A DNA stretch of 64,000 nt from contig CAWESB010000018.1 in assembly GCA_963811635.1 (NCBI GenBank), forward strand, positions 1-64,000, given 5' to 3'. The notes beneath the pieces are model-generated. The model made no database searches, was not told where the DNA came from, and saw only the letters and a program-made list of their open reading frames with translations. This DNA is from JAIBJN01 sp963811635. GTDB taxonomy: Bacteria > Actinomycetota > Thermoleophilia > Gaiellales > Gaiellaceae. The position numbers and the translations under genes were made by a program. This document shows positions 8,872-17,037 of the stretch, piece by piece (within the stretch, counting starts at the first letter, position 1; every line of letters starts with the position of its first letter).

Positions 8872-9256
8872 GCCGCTCCGCCTCGACCACGTCGTCATCG
8901 CGGTCTCCGACTGGGAGCGGTCGAACGAGTTCTACGCCGAGGTGCTCGGCGCGGAGGTGGTCGATGTCGGCGGCGGGCGCTACGCGTACCGCTTCGGCGA
9001 CCAGCGGCTGAACGTCCACGGGCCCGGCGTCGACGTGGGCGACAACGTCGCCCGCAAGCCCGTCGAGCCGGGGAACAGTGACTTCTGCTTCGTCTGGCCC
9101 GGCTCGGTCGAGGAGGCGCTCGCCCACCTCGGACGCTGCGGCGTCGAGGTCGAGCTCGGGCCGGTCGCGCGGACGGGCGCCCGCGGGGACGGAACGAGCG
9201 TGTACTTCCGCGACCCGGACGGGAGCCTCGTCGAGCTCATCTCGTACCCGGCGTGA
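8864..9256 (+). CDS. VOC family protein (glyoxalase/bleomycin resistance/dioxygenase fold)
   Basis: A 130-residue vicinal-oxygen-chelate protein made of two beta-alpha-beta-beta-beta units. It begins RLDHVVIAVSDWERSNEFYAE, the standard first module with the metal-ligand His, and ends VYFRDPDGSLVELISYP, the standard last module with the ligand Glu. Substrate unknown; related proteins include small lyases, dioxygenases and antibiotic-binding proteins. Start ATG 8864 overlaps the hydrolase stop by 8 bp, and the stop overlaps the polX GTG by 4 bp, indicating translational coupling. Confidence 0.87.
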   Translation: MREPLRLDHVVIAVSDWERSNEFYAEVLGAEVVDVGGGRYAYRFGDQRLNVHGPGVDVGDNVARKPVEPGNSDFCFVWPGSVEEALAHLGRCGVEVELGPVARTGARGDGTSVYFRDPDGSLVELISYPA

Positions 9257-10875
9257 CCGACGCATTCGACAACGCGGCCATCGCCGAGCGCCTCGACTCG
9301 TTCGCCGTCCTGCTCGAGCTCGCGGGCTCCGAGCGCTACATGTCGCGGGCCTACAGCCGCGCGGCGGCCACGGTGCGCGACACACCCGTCCCGGTGGCCG
9401 ACCTCGTCCGCGCGGGCCGGGCAGAGGAGCTGCGCGGGATCGGGCCCGGGATCGCCGGGCGCCTGAAAGAGCTCGTCGAGACCGGCAGGATCGCGGAGCT
9501 CGACGAGCTCGAGCGCGAGGTCAACCCGGAGCTCGTCGGCTTCGGGCAGCTGCTCGGGATCGGCCCGCAGCGGATGCTCGAGATCGGCCGGGCGCTCGGC
9601 GTCGCGAGCGTCGAGGAGTTCGCCGAGGCGGTTCGCGCGGGCCGGCTGCTGGAGGTGCCGGGCATCGGCCCGAAGACGGAAGCGCGGGTGCGCGAGCGCC
9701 TGGAGCGGCCCCGCGAGCGCGAGCGGCCCGGCCTGATGCTCAACCGCGCCCGGGCTCTGGTGGACGGCGTGGCGCGCGCTCTCGGCGGCGAGCCGGCCGG
9801 GGACGCACGCCGCTGGTCGGACTCGTGCGAGGACCTGTCGGTCGTCGTGGCCTCGGCGCGGCCGGACAGAGTCCTGGACGCCTTCGAGGAGCTCGCGGCG
9901 ATCCTCGCGGTCATCGAGCGCGGCCCCGACCGTGCCCTCGGCGTGACGGCGGAGGGCGTGCCCGTCGAGGTCGTCGTGGCGGACCCGGGGCGCTTCGGCA
10001 CAGAGTTCCTGCGCGCAACCGGCACTTCGGAGTACGTCGAGGCGCTCGGCGAGCTTCCGCCCGCGGCCGACGAGGCGGCCGTCTACGACGCGCTCGGCAT
10101 CCCGTGGTGCCCGCCGGAGCTGCGGGAGCGGCCGTTCCGGGGCGAGCCGCCGCCGCTCGTCGAGCTCGGCGACGTCCGCGGCGACCTCCACTGCCACACC
10201 ACCTGGTCCGACGGCAAGGCATCCGTCCTCGAGATGGCGACCGCCGCCCGCGACCTCGGCTACGAGTACCTGGCCATCTGCGACCACACGCCGAACGTTC
10301 GCGTCGTCCCGGGCCTGGACGCCGACGACCTGCGGCGGCAGGCGGAGGAGATCGCCGCGGCGAACGAGGCGCTGGCGCCGTTCCGCGTCCTCCGCGGTAC
10401 CGAGGTCGACATCCGGAGCGACGGCAGCCTCGACCTTCCCGACGACGTCCTCGCCGAACTCGACTGGGTGCAGCTCAGCCTCCATGCGGGCCAGCGCGAG
10501 GCCCGGGAGCCGCTCACGCGCAAGGTCACGGAGGCGATGCGACACCCGTCCGTCACGTGCCTGAGCCATCCGCGCGGGAGGATGATCAACCGCCGGCCGC
10601 CCAACGCCCTCGACCTCGAGGCCGTGTTCGAGGTGGCGCTCGAGACCGGTGTCGCGCTGGAGACGAACGGCCTGCCGGCCCGCCTCGACCTCTCGGGGGA
10701 GGAGGTGCGCCTGGCCCTCGAGGCGGGCGTGCCGATCGTCGCCTCCACCGACGCGCACTCGGTGGACGGCCTCGGGAACATGCGTCTGGCGATCGCCACC
10801 GCGCGGCGCGGCTGGGCCACGGCCGCGAACATCATCAATTGCCGCCCGTTGGCGGAGCTGCCGCGGCGGGCCTGA
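9253..10875 (+). CDS. polX: PolX family protein: HhH, degenerate polymerase core and PHP exonuclease
   Basis: A 540-residue protein with bacterial PolX layout. Residues 5-170 are the helix-hairpin-helix 8-kDa and fingers region (LRGIGPGIAGRLKELVE; VPGIGPKTEARVRERLE). A shortened palm follows at about 175-300, then a PHP domain from about 310 with all its metal-ligand motifs: DLHCHTTWSDG, CDHTP, GTEVDI, LHAG, SHPRG and STDAH. The palm is unusual. The Asp-x-Asp pair expected after the GS-x-RRG motif reads EDLSVV, the GS motif itself reads GD, and the third Asp is a Glu (PVEVVVADP). The polymerase is probably impaired, while the 3'-5' exonuclease/AP-site nuclease of the PHP domain looks intact. 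GTG start overlaps the VOC stop. Confidence 0.88.
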   Translation: MTDAFDNAAIAERLDSFAVLLELAGSERYMSRAYSRAAATVRDTPVPVADLVRAGRAEELRGIGPGIAGRLKELVETGRIAELDELEREVNPELVGFGQLLGIGPQRMLEIGRALGVASVEEFAEAVRAGRLLEVPGIGPKTEARVRERLERPRERERPGLMLNRARALVDGVARALGGEPAGDARRWSDSCEDLSVVVASARPDRVLDAFEELAAILAVIERGPDRALGVTAEGVPVEVVVADPGRFGTEFLRATGTSEYVEALGELPPAADEAAVYDALGIPWCPPELRERPFRGEPPPLVELGDVRGDLHCHTTWSDGKASVLEMATAARDLGYEYLAICDHTPNVRVVPGLDADDLRRQAEEIAAANEALAPFRVLRGTEVDIRSDGSLDLPDDVLAELDWVQLSLHAGQREAREPLTRKVTEAMRHPSVTCLSHPRGRMINRRPPNALDLEAVFEVALETGVALETNGLPARLDLSGEEVRLALEAGVPIVASTDAHSVDGLGNMRLAIATARRGWATAANIINCRPLAELPRRA

Positions 10876-10908
10876 GGGGGAACCGGTCCCCCGAAGCGGT
10901 CTGCGGTT

Positions 10909-10914
10909 TATCCT
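10909..10914 (+). promoter_or_regulatory. -10 element for leaderless molybdenum hydroxylase operon
   Basis: TATCCT ends 7 bp before the ATG at 10922, so transcription would start at or next to the start codon. No Shine-Dalgarno is present. No convincing -35 can be seen. Confidence 0.45.
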
Positions 10915-10921
10915 CCGCACC

Positions 10922-13207
10922 ATGAGCACCGCCGAGGCCGAGCGCGCCCCCGCCGAGGGCTTTCTTCGCCAGGACGGCAAGGAGAAGGTCACCGGCTCGG
11001 GCCGGTACACCGCCGACCTGAACCTCACGGGGCAGCTGCACGCGAAGTTCCGCTACGCCGACCACACGCACGCACGCGTCGTCTCGATCGACGCCGGCCC
11101 GGCGCGGGCCATGCCGGGCGTTCACGCCGTGCTCACCCACGAGGACGTCCCCGACGTGCTCTACGGCGACCTCGTCCAGGACCGCAGGCTCTTCGCCCGA
11201 GACCGCGTGCGCTTCGAGGGAGACATCGTCGCCGCCGTCGCCGCGCAGACGCCCGAGCTCGCGGCCGCCGCGGCCGCCGCGATCGTGGTCGAGTACGAGC
11301 CGCTGCCCGCGGTGAGCGACATCGAGGCGGCGCTGGAGGACGGAGCGCCCCTGATCCACGAGGAGTGGGCGTCGTACGAGGCCGACGAGCAGCTGGGAAT
11401 CGACGGCAACGTCCTCGGACACTCGACGATCGTGAAGGGCGACGCCGACGCGGCGATCGCCTCGGCAGACGTCGTCATCAAGGGCCGCTACGTCTCCGAC
11501 AGCTCCCAGGGCGCGCCGATCGAGCCGCGCGCGCTTCTCGCCCAGTGGCACGGGGACAACGTGACGATCTGGAGCTCGACGCAGGTGCCGTACGCGGCGC
11601 GGGCGGGGGTTGCGCACGTCCTGCAGATGCCGCAGTCGCGCGTCCGCATCGTCGTCCCGCTGCTCGGCGGCGGCTTCGGCTCGAAATGCGACTTCCACTA
11701 CGAGGGCCATCTCGCCGCCCTCGCCCGGGCGGCAGGACGGCCCGTGAAGCTCGTCTTCTCGCGCGAGGAGGAGTTCATCGCGCCCGATCACCGGCGTGAG
11801 GGCATGGTGATCGAGCTCGAGACGGGCGCGCGGAAGGACGGGACGCTCGTCGCCCGCCGCGGCCGCCTCGTCCTCGACGGCGGCGCGTACTGCGGCGAAG
11901 GCGGCTTCTTCGCGCAGATGGCGGCGATGCACGCCTGCGGCCCCTACGTGATCGAGAACGTGAACGTCGATGCCACGCTCGTGTACACGAACAACCAGCC
12001 GTCGGGCTCGATCCGGGCTCCGACGGCGCCCCAGGTCTGCTGGGCGCTGGAGCAGCACATGGACGAGCTCGCTGCCGCGCTCGAGCTCGACGCCGTCGAC
12101 CTGCGTCGGCGCACCCTGATCGAAGCGGGGTCCGAGGGCCCGACCCGCCAGGTGGTCGGCCCGATCGCGATGAAGGAGACGCTCGAGCGGGCGGTCGAGC
12201 TGATCACGCCGGACGGCGAGCTGCCGGACGACGAGGCGATCGGGGTGTCCTGCGGCTGGTGGCCGTCGTTCGGGAACCCCTCGGGAGCGCACGTCAAGAT
12301 CAACGCCGACGGCTCCGGCACGATCATCACAGGCGCCCAGGAGAACGGCAGCGGCGCCGTCATGGCCCTTCCGCTCCTCGTGGCCGACGTGCTCGGCATG
12401 GCGCCTTCGGACTTCTCGATCCTCTACCAGGACACCGACGCCGGCCCCTACGACGCGGGCTCCTCCGGCTCGCAGACGACGATGAACAACGGGCGCGCAG
12501 TGGTCGCGGCTGCGATCGAGGTGCGGGAGCAGCTGCTCGACCGCGCCGCGGAGAAGCTCGAGGTGGCACGGGAGGATCTCGAGCTCGTCGGAGGGCGCAT
12601 CCAGGTCGTGGGCTCGCCGGCCCGGGCTGTCGAGATCGCCGAGCTCGCCGGGGACGGCGGGCCGCTCCTCGGCAAGGGCTCGGGGCCCGTCCCGGAGAAC
12701 CCGCCCTGCGAGGCTCAGGGCTGCCTCGGCCGGCTCGGGATGGAGTCCTTCCTCGAGCCGCAGGTCTTCACCCACGCCGCCCGCGTCAAGGTCGACCGCG
12801 AGACGGGCGTCGTGCGCGTGCTCCAGGTCGCCGCCGCGCACGACTCGGGCGTGATCATCAACCGCATGGGCGCGAGCGGCCAGGTCTTCGGCGGCATCGT
12901 CATGGGCATCGGGCAGGCGCTCCTCGAGGCCTCCCTGCTCGACGAGGACGGCCGCCAGCGGAACCCGCACCTTCTCGACTACAAGCTCGTGACCGCAGCC
13001 GACGCTCCGCGCATCGACGTCGCCTGGATCGAGACGCCTGCTGAGAACGGCGGCCCGAAGGGCTCCAAGGGCGTCGGCGAGCCGCCGACCGTGCCCACTC
13101 CGGGAGCGATTGCGAACGCGATCGCGCAGGTCGTGGGCGCGCGCGTGCGCGAGCTCCCGATGACCCCCGAGCGGGTCTGGGCCGCGGCGGCCGAGCAGGC
13201 GAGTTGA
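10922..13207 (+). CDS. xanthine dehydrogenase family protein, molybdopterin-binding subunit
   Basis: A 761-residue large subunit of a molybdenum hydroxylase. The N-terminal a/b-hammerhead domain (QDGKEKVTGSGRYTADL onward) is followed by the Mo-cofactor domains with LLGGGFGSK, the cofactor-binding loop. Near the C-terminus GSKGVGEPP carries the catalytic Glu of this superfamily. The active-site loop reads RAPTAPQ, unlike the AYxCSFR loop of true form I CO dehydrogenase, so a hydroxylase of N-heterocycles, aldehydes or aromatics is more likely than CO oxidation. Substrate open. It is first gene of a large-medium-small operon with 4-bp overlaps, and the start appears leaderless. Confidence 0.92.
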   Translation: MSTAEAERAPAEGFLRQDGKEKVTGSGRYTADLNLTGQLHAKFRYADHTHARVVSIDAGPARAMPGVHAVLTHEDVPDVLYGDLVQDRRLFARDRVRFEGDIVAAVAAQTPELAAAAAAAIVVEYEPLPAVSDIEAALEDGAPLIHEEWASYEADEQLGIDGNVLGHSTIVKGDADAAIASADVVIKGRYVSDSSQGAPIEPRALLAQWHGDNVTIWSSTQVPYAARAGVAHVLQMPQSRVRIVVPLLGGGFGSKCDFHYEGHLAALARAAGRPVKLVFSREEEFIAPDHRREGMVIELETGARKDGTLVARRGRLVLDGGAYCGEGGFFAQMAAMHACGPYVIENVNVDATLVYTNNQPSGSIRAPTAPQVCWALEQHMDELAAALELDAVDLRRRTLIEAGSEGPTRQVVGPIAMKETLERAVELITPDGELPDDEAIGVSCGWWPSFGNPSGAHVKINADGSGTIITGAQENGSGAVMALPLLVADVLGMAPSDFSILYQDTDAGPYDAGSSGSQTTMNNGRAVVAAAIEVREQLLDRAAEKLEVAREDLELVGGRIQVVGSPARAVEIAELAGDGGPLLGKGSGPVPENPPCEAQGCLGRLGMESFLEPQVFTHAARVKVDRETGVVRVLQVAAAHDSGVIINRMGASGQVFGGIVMGIGQALLEASLLDEDGRQRNPHLLDYKLVTAADAPRIDVAWIETPAENGGPKGSKGVGEPPTVPTPGAIANAIAQVVGARVRELPMTPERVWAAAAEQAS

Positions 13208-14112
13208 CGACGGCCTTCGTCTCGGCCGGGAGCCTCGACGAGGCGCTCTCGGCGCTGGCCGGCGGCGCGCGTCCCGTCGCCGGCGGGACCGACCTCGTCG
13301 TCGGCGCGCGTCAGGGCAAGGCGCCGCTGCCGGAGACCATCGTCGCGATCGACCGGATCGAGGAGCTGCGCGGCGCCACTACGGCGGAGGGGCGGTTGCG
13401 CCTCGGGGCGCTCGTCACGCACGAGGAGATCGCGGTCGACCGCGTCGTCCGCGAGCGGCTCACCGCGCTCGCCGACGCGTCAGCGATCGTCGGCTCCCAT
13501 GCGACGAGGGTCCAGGGCACGGTCGGCGGCAACGTCATGAACGCCTCGCCGGCGATGGAGCTGGGCGGCCCGCTGATCGTCCTCGGCGCGATCGCGGTGC
13601 TCCGCTCGGCCTCGGGCGAGCGGCGGGTGCCGGTGGCCGAGCTCCTGATCGGGCCGGGCACGACTTCAGCGACGCCCGACGAGCTTCTGACCGAGGTCGA
13701 GGTGCCGTTCCCGCCCGACGGCACCGGGAGCTGCTACGCCCGGCTCGAGTACCGCCGGCAGATGGAGATCGCGGTCGTGGGAGCCACGGCGGCCGTGACC
13801 GTCTCCGACGGAAAGGTCGAGCGCGCCGGAGTGGCGATCACGGCGCTCGCGCCCACGATCCGGCTGGTTCCGGAAGCGGAGGCCGCGCTACTCGGCTCCG
13901 ACGGAGGCACCGAGGCGGTGCGCGAGGCGGCGCAGGCGGCGGCGAAAGCCTCCGAGCCGATCTCCGACGTCCGCGCCTCGGCCGACTACCGCCGGGCGAT
14001 GGCCGAGGTCGTGGCCCGCCGCGTGCTCACGGCGGCGGTCGCGCGCGCCGTGGGCGAACAGGTCGACGTGCCTGCCAGCTCGACCCTCTTCGCCGCGGGA
14101 GCCGTGTCGTGA
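13204..14112 (+). CDS. xanthine dehydrogenase family protein, FAD-binding subunit
   Basis: A 302-residue medium subunit. ARPVAGGTDLVVGARQGK near the N-terminus is the first FAD-pyrophosphate loop, and the segment ATRVQGTVGGNVMNASP matches the second (T-I/V-G-G-N). The C-terminal part is the CO-dehydrogenase flavoprotein C-terminal domain (YRRQMEIAVVGATAAVTV). It passes electrons from the 2Fe-2S subunit to FAD and an acceptor. TTG start at 13204 overlaps the large-subunit stop by 4 bp. Confidence 0.92.
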   Translation: MTTAFVSAGSLDEALSALAGGARPVAGGTDLVVGARQGKAPLPETIVAIDRIEELRGATTAEGRLRLGALVTHEEIAVDRVVRERLTALADASAIVGSHATRVQGTVGGNVMNASPAMELGGPLIVLGAIAVLRSASGERRVPVAELLIGPGTTSATPDELLTEVEVPFPPDGTGSCYARLEYRRQMEIAVVGATAAVTVSDGKVERAGVAITALAPTIRLVPEAEAALLGSDGGTEAVREAAQAAAKASEPISDVRASADYRRAMAEVVARRVLTAAVARAVGEQVDVPASSTLFAAGAVS

Positions 14113-14576
14113 ACGTCCCGGTGACGCTTCGGGTGAACGGGGTCGCCTACGAGCTCGACGTGAGCCCTGATCTGACACTCCTCTACGCGGTGCGCGATGC
14201 CGTCGGCCTCACCGGTGCAAAGGAAGGCTGCGACGACTCCGAATGCGGCGCCTGCATGATGCTGCTCGACGGAAAGCCGGTGAACTCGTGCTCCTACCTC
14301 GCCGCCCAGGCCGACGGGCGCGAGGTGATCACGGTCGAGGGCCTCGCCGACGGCGAGACCCTCTCTCCGCTGCAGCGCTCGTTCCTGGAGCTCGGCGGGG
14401 TGCAGTGCGGCTTCTGCACGCCGGGGATGCTGATCTCGGCGACAGCCTTGCTCGAGCGCACTCCGCGGCCCACGGAGGACGAGATCAGGATCGCGCTCTC
14501 AGGGAACCTCTGCCGGTGCACCGGCTACGACGGCATCGTCAAGGCCGTGGTTGCGGCCGCGGGCTCCGACGCCTAG
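14109..14576 (+). CDS. (2Fe-2S)-binding subunit of molybdenum hydroxylase
   Basis: A 155-residue small subunit. The N-terminal plant-type ferredoxin cluster is GCDDSECGACMMLLDGK with a later Cys in VNSCSYLA. The C-terminal four-helix domain holds the second cluster, with QCGFCTPGM and NLCRCTGYDGI. Both clusters are complete. It completes the LMS set of the operon. GTG 14109 overlaps the FAD-subunit stop by 4 bp. Its stop shares one CTAG with the stop of the convergent MarR gene. Confidence 0.94.
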   Translation: MNVPVTLRVNGVAYELDVSPDLTLLYAVRDAVGLTGAKEGCDDSECGACMMLLDGKPVNSCSYLAAQADGREVITVEGLADGETLSPLQRSFLELGGVQCGFCTPGMLISATALLERTPRPTEDEIRIALSGNLCRCTGYDGIVKAVVAAAGSDA

Positions 14577-15088
14577 CTCGATCGCTCGAGGTCGGCGAGG
14601 AGCCTTCGCAGCACACCGTCGAATGCGCGCCGGTCGGCCGGCCCGAGCGAGCGGAGGAGGCGCTCCTCGTTCGCCACGTGGACCTCGACAGCGCGATCGA
14701 CGACCGCCTTCCCCCGCGAGGTCAGCCCGACGAGAATTCCCCGACGGTCGGCGGGATCCGCCTTGCGCTCGACGAGGCCGGCCTCGGCGAGCCGATCGAG
14801 TCGCTTCGTCATGCCGCCCGACGAGAGCATCGTCGCGCGCATCAGCTGGGTCGGATTGAGCTCGTAGGGCCGGCCGGCACGGCGCAGCGCGGCCAGAAGG
14901 TCGAACCAGCCACCCTGGAGATCGTGCCCCACCAGCCCGGCCGCAAGGGTCTCGTCGGCGAGCTGCGCCACACGGAGGAGGCGACCGACGAGGCCGAGGG
15001 GCTCCGTGTCCAGATCGGGCCGCTCGCGGCGCCATTGCGCGACGATGTCGTCCAGGTGGTCCGGGGGACGCCGCACCATGCGATTCAT
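14573..15088 (-). CDS. MarR family transcriptional regulator
   Basis: A 171-residue winged-helix regulator. The DNA-binding core is LNPTQLMRATMLSSGGMTKRLDRLAEAGLVER followed by the wing with the family hallmark DPADRRGILVGLT. N- and C-terminal helices form the dimer interface. The N-terminus (LDDIVAQWRRERPDLD) is of the HTH_20/tetracycline-like MarR type. The start is the ATG at 15088, with another ATG three codons in. It faces away from the quinone-oxidoreductase-like gene across 58 bp containing direct repeats, so it most likely controls itself and that neighbour. Confidence 0.9.
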   Translation of the reverse strand: MNRMVRRPPDHLDDIVAQWRRERPDLDTEPLGLVGRLLRVAQLADETLAAGLVGHDLQGGWFDLLAALRRAGRPYELNPTQLMRATMLSSGGMTKRLDRLAEAGLVERKADPADRRGILVGLTSRGKAVVDRAVEVHVANEERLLRSLGPADRRAFDGVLRRLLADLERSS

Positions 15089-15108
15089 GGTAGCGTCCGA
15101 GCGAGATT

Positions 15109-15135
15109 CTTGCTGGAAAGGTACTTGCTAGGAAA
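15109..15135. promoter_or_regulatory. direct repeats between marR-type gene and oxidoreductase
   Basis: CTTGCTGGAAA (from 15109) and CTTGCTAGGAAA (from 15124) repeat with a 15-bp period in the divergent intergenic region. A likely operator for the MarR protein, by position and spacing only. Confidence 0.4.
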
Positions 15136-15146
15136 CGGAGGCTTCA

Positions 15147-16055
15147 ATGACTGCGATCCCGGCATCGATGCGAGCGATCCGGTTGCACGCCCCGGGCGGC
15201 ATCGCGGAACTCGTTGACGAGCGCGTGGACACGCCGCGACCGCGCGAGGGCGAGGCTCTCGTGCGTGTGCACGCGGCCGCGATCACACGCGACGAGCTGG
15301 ACTGGCCGGTCGACCGGCTCCCTGCGATCCCCTCTTACGAGCTCGCCGGGGTCGTCGCGGCGCTCGGGCCCGACGCGCAAGGGATCGTCGAGGGTGACGA
15401 GGTTTACGCGCTCGCCGACTTCGAGCGAGACGGCGCCGCGGCCGAGTTCGCGGTCGTGCAGGCAGAGCTGCTCGCGCCCAAGCCGCGAGCGCTCGGCTAC
15501 GTCGAGTGCGCCGCCATCCCGCTTCCCGCCCTCACCGCGTGGCAGGGGCTGTTCGCACACGGCAGCCTGGCCGCGGGCGAGAGAGTGCTCGTCCACGGGG
15601 CGGCAGGCGGCGTGGGCAGCTTCGCCGTCCAGCTCGCCCGGCACCGCGGCGCGCACGTGATCGGGACGGCGTCCACCCGGGGTCTCGAGGTGGCGCGCGA
15701 GCTCGGAGCCGACGAAGTCGTCGACAATCTGACGGCCCGCTTCGAGGAGGTCGTCGACCCGGTCGATCTCGTCTTCGACACGGCCGGAGGGGACCTGCTC
15801 CAACGGTCGCCGGCCGTTCTGCGCGAGGGCGGGCGCCTCGTCTCGGTCGCCGACGAGCCTTCCGGCGACGGCGTGTTCTTCGTCGTGGAGCCGAACCGCG
15901 AGCAGCTGGTCGAGCTCGCGGCGCTCGTCGATTCGGGCGAGCTACGCTCGCTCGTCGACTCCGTGTTCCCCCTGGCCGACGCCCGCGCGGCCTTCGCGCG
16001 GAGCATGGAGCCCGGTAAGCGCGGAAAGGTGGTGCTGCGTGTCGTGGACGACTAG
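15147..16055 (+). CDS. NADP-dependent oxidoreductase, zinc-independent MDR (quinone reductase-like)
   Basis: A 302-residue medium-chain dehydrogenase/reductase. The GroES-like N-terminal half (MRAIRLHAPGGIAELVDERV) is followed by a Rossmann domain with VLVHGAAGGVGSFAVQLAR, the A-x-x-G-V-G NADPH motif. The Cys and His zinc ligands of alcohol dehydrogenases are absent, placing it with quinone oxidoreductases and enone reductases. GGAGG lies 6 bp before the ATG. Divergent from and probably regulated by the MarR protein, as in many electrophile- or quinone-responsive pairs. Confidence 0.88.
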   Translation: MTAIPASMRAIRLHAPGGIAELVDERVDTPRPREGEALVRVHAAAITRDELDWPVDRLPAIPSYELAGVVAALGPDAQGIVEGDEVYALADFERDGAAAEFAVVQAELLAPKPRALGYVECAAIPLPALTAWQGLFAHGSLAAGERVLVHGAAGGVGSFAVQLARHRGAHVIGTASTRGLEVARELGADEVVDNLTARFEEVVDPVDLVFDTAGGDLLQRSPAVLREGGRLVSVADEPSGDGVFFVVEPNREQLVELAALVDSGELRSLVDSVFPLADARAAFARSMEPGKRGKVVLRVVDD

Positions 16056-16115
16056 CCGGTGAGGCGCGCGCCGGCGACCCGTCGTCGCCCGGCGCGCGCC
16101 TCCGCGGCCGGCTAG
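16052..16115. terminator. nested palindrome holding both convergent stop codons
   Basis: Outer arms CTAGCCGG (16052-16059) and CCGGCTAG (16108-16115), inner arms GAGGCGCGCGCCGG (16061-16074) and its complement (16089-16102). The TAG of the upstream gene and the TAG of the gene on the other strand both lie in the outer arms. Probable bidirectional terminator. Confidence 0.6.
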
Positions 16116-16531
16116 CTCATCTGCCCCATCATCCGGAACTGGTTCCCCGACGGGTCGCGGAACCCGGCGTCGATGCCGTACGGCTGCTCCGTCGGCTCCT
16201 GCGAGAACTCGACGCCGCGCTCCTTCAGCTCCTCGTAGCTCTTCTGAACGTCGTCGGTCGCGAAGAAGAGGCCCCCCGCGGCGCCCTTGGCCAGGAGCGC
16301 CCGGATCTGCTCGCGGGTGTCCTCGTCGAACACGGGCGGGCCGGGCACCTCCATCAGCGTGATGGCGACGTCGGGCTGACCCGGCACGCCGACGCTGAGC
16401 CAGCGGAAGTTGCCCAGCTCGGGGACGGTGACGTCCTCGCGGAGCTCCATCCCGAGCTTCTCCGTGTAGAAGGCGAGGGCCTCGTCCTGGTCGTGCACCC
16501 AGACTTGCGTGTGTGTCAGCTGCTTCAGCAT
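16112..16531 (-). CDS. VOC family protein
   Basis: A 139-residue glyoxalase-fold protein, with LKQLTHTQVWVHDQDEALAF as first module and GFRDPSGNQFRMMGQ as last. The motif composition resembles small VOC proteins often annotated as extradiol dioxygenase or PhnB-like. Two ATGs are possible; GGAGG six bases before the ATG at 16531 decides for that one. It is second in a minus-strand pair after the AraC-type regulator (37 bp gap), so its expression is probably set by that regulator. Confidence 0.87.
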   Translation of the reverse strand: MLKQLTHTQVWVHDQDEALAFYTEKLGMELREDVTVPELGNFRWLSVGVPGQPDVAITLMEVPGPPVFDEDTREQIRALLAKGAAGGLFFATDDVQKSYEELKERGVEFSQEPTEQPYGIDAGFRDPSGNQFRMMGQMS

Positions 16532-16568
16532 GGTCATCCTCCAAGCGGTGTGTACGTCGGCGCCGACG

Positions 16569-17003
16569 CTATCCAGGTCGCCCGCGTCTGTCTTCTCCAA
16601 ACGTGCTGGGCTGCGGCCGGGCGTACGCCTGCAGCACGCACGTGGGGACGCGCGCTCGGGCGAGGGCCGGCTCGTGCGTGGCGCGATAGGCCGTGGGGGA
16701 CATCCCGTACGTCCGGCCGAAGGTCGTCGTGAACGACCCGATGCTCCGCAGGCCGACGAGGAGGCAGATGTCCGCCACGGAGCGGTCGGTGTTGCGGAGA
16801 AGCGCCGCGGCGCGCTCCATGCGGCGGGTGAGGAGGTACTGGTGCGGCGATTCCCCGAACGCCCGCCGGAACTCGCGGCTGAAATGGGCGGGAGACAGGT
16901 GAGCGGCCTCCGCGAGCGTCGCGACGTCGAGCGGCTCGCGATAGCGGGCGTCGGCGAGGTCCTTCGCGCGCAGTAGGTGCCTGACCGGGTGCACGACGTT
17001 CAT
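16569..17003 (-). CDS. AraC family transcriptional regulator (HTH domain only)
   Basis: A 144-residue protein consisting of little more than the AraC double helix-turn-helix. HTH1 is LDVATLAEAAHLSPAHFSRE and HTH2 is SVADICLLVGLRSIGSFT, followed by the hallmark FGRTYGMSPTAYR. No ligand-binding domain precedes it; a Pro/Arg-rich tail follows. The ATG at 17003 begins MNVVHPVRHLLRAKDLAD. It precedes the VOC gene on the same strand and diverges from the isocitrate-lyase-family gene across only 34 bp, so it could control both. Confidence 0.88.
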   Translation of the reverse strand: MNVVHPVRHLLRAKDLADARYREPLDVATLAEAAHLSPAHFSREFRRAFGESPHQYLLTRRMERAAALLRNTDRSVADICLLVGLRSIGSFTTTFGRTYGMSPTAYRATHEPALARARVPTCVLQAYARPQPSTFGEDRRGRPG

Positions 17004-17037
17004 CGTCTCTAGTATCGCGGGCGAGGCGAGGAGCGCG

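Noticed and set aside
10922..14576. Aerobic carbon monoxide dehydrogenase
   Set aside because: The operon order and subunits fit the family, but the large subunit lacks the AYxCSFR active-site loop of true CO dehydrogenase.
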